This document shows positions 14,831 to 19,210 of a stretch of DNA of 19,210 nucleotides, in pieces. The notes under the pieces are model-generated. The model was not told the origin of the DNA, searched no databases, and was given only the letters and a program-made list of their open reading frames with translations. The translations under genes were made by a program, and so were the position numbers. Numbering within the stretch: position 1 is the stretch's first letter; the number at the start of each line of letters is the position of its first letter. This DNA is from JANRKF01 sp964519595 (GTDB lineage: Bacteria > Pseudomonadota > Alphaproteobacteria > Rickettsiales > SXRF01), in the NCBI GenBank assembly GCA_964519595.1, contig CAZFJN010000038.1, forward strand, positions 1 to 19,210, written 5' to 3'.

Positions 14831-15742
14831 TTAACGTAAAAAGTCGGATAGTTTCAAGTTGGAAATGCGCGCAAAGGTCTGAAAAGATGCTTGCAATATA
14901 CCTTGATTTATTGCCACTTCTGTGGAAGCAGCTACCAGATCAGTATTGCTTATCTCTTCTTTCAGCCCCTTCCAGTAGAGCTGCTGCGCCTGAATACGAT
15001 CATGAGCGTTAAGCGCGGAAACCTTATTCGCGTTAACTGTGGCGCGTACTGCGATTACTTCTTCAACTCCTTGGGAAATAAGATCATAAGCCTGCTGCAT
15101 TTCCGCACTTTCTCCGGCTGACTGACCATATTCACGCGCCATTGCTATTCCGGCAAATATTTTCTGAAATGCCGGATCATTACCTTTAACATTATAAGTC
15201 ATCATTATATTGTCGTCGATTCTCATGGTCATATCTTCATCATTTCCCTGATAATAGCCGCTATCCGGCTGACCATCGACTTGCAGAGAAGGAAAAGTGT
15301 CGCTGACTGCGGCAGTGTCTGTCGCGCTGCCGCTGAAAATATAACGTCCTTCGAGCTTCACATTAAACTGCGAAACTATTTCCCGCCATTTGCCTTCCAG
15401 CTGCGTGATGAAAGCCAAAGAATCGCCTACTGCCGCGCTGCGCCGTAAGCCAATTATGGTTTTTGTGTCAGTTGCCGTTTCTATTATCGAAGCCAGCGCA
15501 TTATCAGCAACATCAAGCCGCGTCTGAACAATGCGATTTCCATCAAGATAAGCCTGACCGCGGCCAAGGCGCGATTCCAAATCAGCAAATTGTTCAACAT
15601 TACTGCCTAAGCCAGCAAAATTATCACTTTTAATGCCGCTGGAAATTTGTTTCTGCAGCACAAAAAGATCACTCTGCGCGCGAACGCTGTCACGCAATAA
15701 AGCCTGATGCAGATTATATGTGCTTATTCTTCCTGATGACAT
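14831..15742 (-). CDS. flgL: Flagellar hook-associated protein FlgL (HAP3)
   Basis: Junction protein between FlgK and the filament, 303 residues, a normal length. It is flagellin-like: an N-terminal helix (RISTYNLHQALLRDS, LQKQISSGIKS), a middle with KLEGRYIFSGSATDT typical of FlgL, and a C-terminal helix with AINQGILQASFQTFARISNL. The start at ATG 15742 has GAGGT 5 bp upstream and follows the flgK stop by 2 bp, so translation is probably coupled. Confidence 0.93.
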   Translation of the reverse strand: MSSGRISTYNLHQALLRDSVRAQSDLFVLQKQISSGIKSDNFAGLGSNVEQFADLESRLGRGQAYLDGNRIVQTRLDVADNALASIIETATDTKTIIGLRRSAAVGDSLAFITQLEGKWREIVSQFNVKLEGRYIFSGSATDTAAVSDTFPSLQVDGQPDSGYYQGNDEDMTMRIDDNIMMTYNVKGNDPAFQKIFAGIAMAREYGQSAGESAEMQQAYDLISQGVEEVIAVRATVNANKVSALNAHDRIQAQQLYWKGLKEEISNTDLVAASTEVAINQGILQASFQTFARISNLKLSDFLR

Positions 15743-15744
15743 AA

Positions 15745-18456
15745 TTACCTCAACACTTCCATCAGCGATTCAAAAAACTGATTAGCTATAGTTATCACAC
15801 GCGCCGAGGCGCTGTAGGCATTCTGATAAATTATTGTATTAGCCAGCTCCTCATCAAGATTCACGCCGCGCAGACTGTCGGAACGAGAATTAAAACCATC
15901 AAGCAGCAATTTCGACGTATCCATTGATGATTTATTTCCTGATGATTTTGACGAAACAGTGCTGATAACCTGACCAGCATATGAAATAAGCGTCTGACTA
16001 TTTTCGCCAAGATCTCCGGCTGCCGGAAATTCAACAATATTTGTTGCAAAATCCGCCATCTGCAACACGATACTATTATCGCCTATATAGCGTTTATAAG
16101 TGTAAAGCGGCGGCAAGGCAGGATCAACCGGAGCAGAAGATTGCACTAAAGAACCAAGGGATAATAAATTAACATTGCCAGCTATAGGCGCAGATAAATC
16201 CATGTTAAAAGCGCTGCCGGCAATATCATCTTCCGGATCGCCACTGCGGTTATGAGTAAACAGATTATTCAGCTCGAAATAATGTGAGAATCCACGTCCG
16301 GTAGCGGCTACTGAACTGCTCTGACCGCCTTCCGCACTGTCCATGCTGTCAATGGCAATAACATAATCAGAACTTCCGGAAGTAAGCTTCAGATAACCAT
16401 TCAAAGCGGTAGTATAACGATTATTTACTATCGGCAATTCGTTGCCGTTTGCATCAACCATTTTGGCGGTCAATGCAGGCGTTATGTTGTTAGGAGCAGT
16501 TACCTCACCGTCAAGAGTGGCAGAACGCGCTGCATAACGATAGTTTTTTACATTAGAAGCAAGATTATCAATCCGGTAAGTTATTACGGAATTGGAAATA
16601 TTGCCATCAGCGTCAACGGTAGAGACTGTTGCTTTTACAGTATAATAATCGGAAGTTGTGTTAGCGGAAATATCCGCGGTTATTGTTCCGTTTTCCTTGC
16701 TTCTGGCGTTAGTTCCAGTTTCTGCTTCATAATAAACCGCGCGCGCTTCAACATTGCTGCGGTCGAATGAACCGCCGGAAGTTGCCGTCTGACTTACTGA
16801 AATCTCAAATCCGGTTGAGGTAATATTACTGACAATGAAAAATCCGCTTAAAGCATCAGCATCAATACCGTCAACATCGGAAGCAGGCAGCGATAAATAA
16901 ACTCTGTCGCCTTCCGACAAACCATGCGCTGCGGCGGAAGTAACTGTTACTGTAGAGCTTCCGGCAGTGGTGGTATATGTTCCTGTAGAGGCAAGAGCTA
17001 TTGAAGGAACATCCTGCGAGATGTCAGTAATGTCAGTTCCCGTATCATCAAGAACCTGAATATCGCGTACATAAAAATCAACATCAGCGCCGGAAATATT
17101 CTCCAGCTGGAAATCAAAATCCAGTTGCGGCGTTGTTCCTGGAATGCTCGTATTATTAAGCACCAGACGAACATCATTTATATCGCCTAATTTAACCTTG
17201 TTGTTCGGAACGCCATAATAATAATTTATCTCATTTATAATGCCCTGCAATGAAGGTGAACCCTCGCCGTTTCCACTATCGAGAGTTTCCATATCTATAA
17301 GCAAAGGCCGCATTCCAGAACTTTCATCTGAATAGTCTGAAGCAATCGGATTTCCATTGCGATCAAGCACTGCGATGCGGACTTTTCCGGTCCATTCGCT
17401 GTAATCATCAGCATTAAGCTCTCGCGTTCCAGTGTAGCTATATGCTCCCGGAAAAGCGACGCCAGCATTATGCACTTCATTCAGCTTATCGCGCATGGTA
17501 GCGGCGAAAGAATCAAGTTTCGCTAAAACATCCGGCAATTGCCTGTCGCGCATTTCAAGAAGGCCTTTAAGCTTGCCGCTATTTAACAGCGTTGTAACCT
17601 CAGTTCCAACTCCGGAAGTGGTAAGAATATTAGGATTTCCGGTTATATTGCCGTTCGCGCCAAGGCGATAAATATTTATTGCAGCTGTCGGATTACCGTT
17701 AGCAAAGAAATCAGAAGAAGAAGCGCTGTTATATTTCAATGCGTAAATATCTTCATCAACAAGGCTGTAGCCACCAGCGACAAATACATTAAGAACGCCG
17801 TTAGTTTGCTCATAAGTATGAATATCCATATAGCTTGACAAATCAGCAAGCAAAAGATCGCGCTTGTCTTCAAGCTCGCTTACCGGACGTCCGAGCAGCT
17901 TATTAGACGCTATTGAGGAATTAAGAACATGAATTCCTTCCAGATCATCATTAATAGAGCTGATTGCACGCGATATATCCTGATCAATTGCATATTGCAT
18001 GTCATAAATTGAATCAGCCAGAGTGCTTAATGTCTGCGCTGTGCTTCTGGCTATATTGACCACGCTGGTTCTAAGAGAAGCATTTTCCGGAGTTTGCGAA
18101 AGGCTTTGCAGAGTATTGAAAAAGCTTGTCGCATAAGAATATATGCTGTTCTGACTGCCCGGATTGCCAAGCAGAACCTGCAAGCGATCACTATAATCAG
18201 AAAGAACTTCATAACGACCATAATCAGAGCCTTGATTACGCACTGATTTCTGCAAATAAGCATCAACCTTGCGGCTTATATTCTCAATTCTTACTCCGGC
18301 GCCGCTGCCTTGCAGATAAACTGAATCCTGAGTGATAATTTTGCGGCTATAGCCAGGATTATTAGCGTTGGCAATATTCTGCGACAACGTCGCCAGCGAT
18401 TGCTGGTTGACGTTAAGGCCGGAAAGAGCAGTGTTAAGAGCAAGGGTAAGGCTCAT
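15745..18456 (-). CDS. flgK: Flagellar hook-associated protein FlgK (HAP1), unusually large
   Basis: First hook-filament junction protein, secreted and held by its chaperone before export. The N-terminus LNTALSGLNVNQQSLATLSQ with NIANANNPGYSRK is the rod/hook/HAP signature. Up to about residue 330 it follows FlgK (SQTPENASLRTSVVNIARST, LNSSIASNKLLGRPVSELED, KRDLLLADLSSYMDI, LLEMRDRQLPDVLAKLD). The C-terminal end, with LLDGFNSRSDSLRGVNLDEE and IIYQNAYSASARVI, is also standard. At 903 residues it is far longer than E. coli FlgK (547). The excess is a central insertion of roughly residues 350-770 that includes a small module at 493-564 (GSSTVTVTSAAAHGLSEGDR, then SGFFIVSNITSTGFEIS), a pattern also met in phage tail and surface proteins. 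The start is ATG 18456 with AGGA upstream; 4 bp separate it from flgN. Confidence 0.95.
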   Translation of the reverse strand: MSLTLALNTALSGLNVNQQSLATLSQNIANANNPGYSRKIITQDSVYLQGSGAGVRIENISRKVDAYLQKSVRNQGSDYGRYEVLSDYSDRLQVLLGNPGSQNSIYSYATSFFNTLQSLSQTPENASLRTSVVNIARSTAQTLSTLADSIYDMQYAIDQDISRAISSINDDLEGIHVLNSSIASNKLLGRPVSELEDKRDLLLADLSSYMDIHTYEQTNGVLNVFVAGGYSLVDEDIYALKYNSASSSDFFANGNPTAAINIYRLGANGNITGNPNILTTSGVGTEVTTLLNSGKLKGLLEMRDRQLPDVLAKLDSFAATMRDKLNEVHNAGVAFPGAYSYTGTRELNADDYSEWTGKVRIAVLDRNGNPIASDYSDESSGMRPLLIDMETLDSGNGEGSPSLQGIINEINYYYGVPNNKVKLGDINDVRLVLNNTSIPGTTPQLDFDFQLENISGADVDFYVRDIQVLDDTGTDITDISQDVPSIALASTGTYTTTAGSSTVTVTSAAAHGLSEGDRVYLSLPASDVDGIDADALSGFFIVSNITSTGFEISVSQTATSGGSFDRSNVEARAVYYEAETGTNARSKENGTITADISANTTSDYYTVKATVSTVDADGNISNSVITYRIDNLASNVKNYRYAARSATLDGEVTAPNNITPALTAKMVDANGNELPIVNNRYTTALNGYLKLTSGSSDYVIAIDSMDSAEGGQSSSVAATGRGFSHYFELNNLFTHNRSGDPEDDIAGSAFNMDLSAPIAGNVNLLSLGSLVQSSAPVDPALPPLYTYKRYIGDNSIVLQMADFATNIVEFPAAGDLGENSQTLISYAGQVISTVSSKSSGNKSSMDTSKLLLDGFNSRSDSLRGVNLDEELANTIIYQNAYSASARVITIANQFFESLMEVLR

Positions 18457-18460
18457 TATT

Positions 18461-18913
18461 TCAAATCCTGCTATCTAAAGTTACAGAAAGTGTTTCATAA
18501 GACGTGCTGTGCGTCATTCCGTCGCCGCTATATATTTTGCTGCTGGTATGATCGCGAACCACTTCTTTTATTGCCGAGACGATTTTGTGATTTACTTCCT
18601 TCGCCAGCATCAGCCTGCGATGATTCTGATTAAGAACATTATTAAAAACCTCGATGATGCTTTTGAGATCTTCCTTATCGCGCAGAGAGGCGGCAGCTAA
18701 AGAAGCCGGATTTCTTTCCAACAATTTGCGCTGTGCTTCCAGCGCATTGGTTATGAAAATTTTCTCATTCTGCAATTTTTCAATATCTTTTATTCTCATA
18801 TTGCCAAGGCAATCAACCTCCTCGGCCAGCAATTGTGCTAAGCGCGCTGTTAGCGTTACCACATCACGAATTCTGATCTCATGCTGTGCTTGTTCTTTGG
18901 TTTGTATAGACAT
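18461..18913 (-). CDS. flgN: FlgN-like export chaperone
   Basis: 150 residues, almost all predicted alpha helix, with the layout of FlgN family proteins: a long helical hairpin (VVTLTARLAQLLAEEVDCLG, IKDIEKLQNEKIFITNALEA) and a C-terminal tail with Gly/Ser/Tyr and a final SVTLDSRI, like the slNr.l ending of alphaproteobacterial FlgN. Known role: binds FlgK and FlgL in the cytoplasm and delivers them to the export gate. Its place directly before flgK supports this. A very strong Shine-Dalgarno, AGGAGGTG, lies 4 bp before ATG 18913, inside the end of flgJ. Sequence similarity within this family is low, so the name rests partly on position. Confidence 0.8.
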   Translation of the reverse strand: MSIQTKEQAQHEIRIRDVVTLTARLAQLLAEEVDCLGNMRIKDIEKLQNEKIFITNALEAQRKLLERNPASLAAASLRDKEDLKSIIEVFNNVLNQNHRRLMLAKEVNHKIVSAIKEVVRDHTSSKIYSGDGMTHSTSYETLSVTLDSRI

Positions 18914-19210
18914 TTACACCTCCTGTGTTTGTAAAAGCGCTCTTTGCGCCAGAATAGTTTCCAGATGCGAAGCAATTCCTATGCCACCAGCTTTGACAAT
19001 CGCCTTGGAATAGTTCTCAACCATCATGCTTTGATAAATCTCATCAGTTTCGCTATCGCCAAACAAGCTGCTGCCAATTGAATCGCCGCTGAACATATGT
19101 TCGAGCATATTGCTTACAAACAGCTCCTCAAAATCTCTGGCTGCCTCTTTAATTTTTCCTTCCGAAAGATCGCCTTGCAGCGATTTTCCTAAAGCGCGCA
19201 AAGAATCTCC
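18914..19210 (-). CDS. flgJ: FlgJ-like rod-binding protein, 5' end beyond window
   Basis: At least 99 codons. The rod-binding domain is clear: EAARDFEELFVSNMLEHMF (homologous to the AA..FE..F...ml..M pattern of FlgJ), FGDSETDEIYQSMMVENYSK and GGIGIASHLETIL. This is the short, alphaproteobacterial type without the C-terminal muramidase domain found in enterobacterial FlgJ. It is thought to act as a rod scaffold in the periplasm. The frame stays open to the window edge (residues G-D-S-L before RALGKS), so a TTG at 19201 is not the real start. Its stop codon abuts the flgN start. Confidence 0.9.
   Translation of the reverse strand, partial: GDSLRALGKSLQGDLSEGKIKEAARDFEELFVSNMLEHMFSGDSIGSSLFGDSETDEIYQSMMVENYSKAIVKAGGIGIASHLETILAQRALLQTQEV

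Noticed and set aside
18914..19201. FlgJ as a complete 95-residue protein starting at TTG 19201
   Set aside because: The frame continues without a stop to the window edge, and known rod-binding domains have additional N-terminal residues.

Overview
The window looks like the chromosome of a flagellated alphaproteobacterium with moderately low GC. The order hdaA-like, AI-2E-type transporter, DUF2066, purM, purN and the glnD type support this, but I cannot place it below class; a Rhodospirillales-like lineage is a guess. There is no rRNA, tRNA, CRISPR or insertion sequence that I can see. One run of exactly 100 Ns (9329-9428) is an assembly gap sitting inside a tandem repeat.

Layout. 1-2335 (minus): the N-terminal 778 codons of a very large flagellin, cut by the window edge. 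2514-3398 (minus): an EamA/DMT-family permease. 3486-6164 (plus): glnD, the PII uridylyl-transferase. 6159-9202 (minus): a compact set DUF2066 -> AI-2E-type permease -> HdaA. 9539-11186 (plus): purM-purN, two purine-synthesis genes that overlap. 11158-19210 (minus): a flagellar operon read right to left, flgJ (partial) -> flgN-like -> flgK -> flgL -> fliW -> TPR/SAM methyltransferase -> FliB-like lysine methylase. Spacing is 0-19 bp within most of it, with one 129-bp gap after fliW.

How it fits together. FlgJ helps build the rod, the FlgN-like protein chaperones FlgK and FlgL, and FlgK and FlgL form the hook-filament junction on which flagellin polymerises. FliW is a flagellin-binding assembly/regulatory factor. 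The last two genes are predicted methyltransferases, one of the flagellin lysine methylase family, so the tail of the operon may be a filament-modification module acting on the giant flagellin 9 kb away or on another flagellin.

The most unusual sequence feature is a recurrent class of short AT-rich tandem repeats of 12-15 bp. They occur between divergent genes (3403-3494, 9245-9480), in the purM leader (9496-9525), in the fliW/methyltransferase gap (14198-14240), and in frame inside hdaA (12-bp unit, 8 copies) and the FliB-like gene (15-bp unit, 4 copies). Periods inside genes are multiples of three; those of the multi-copy intergenic arrays are not.
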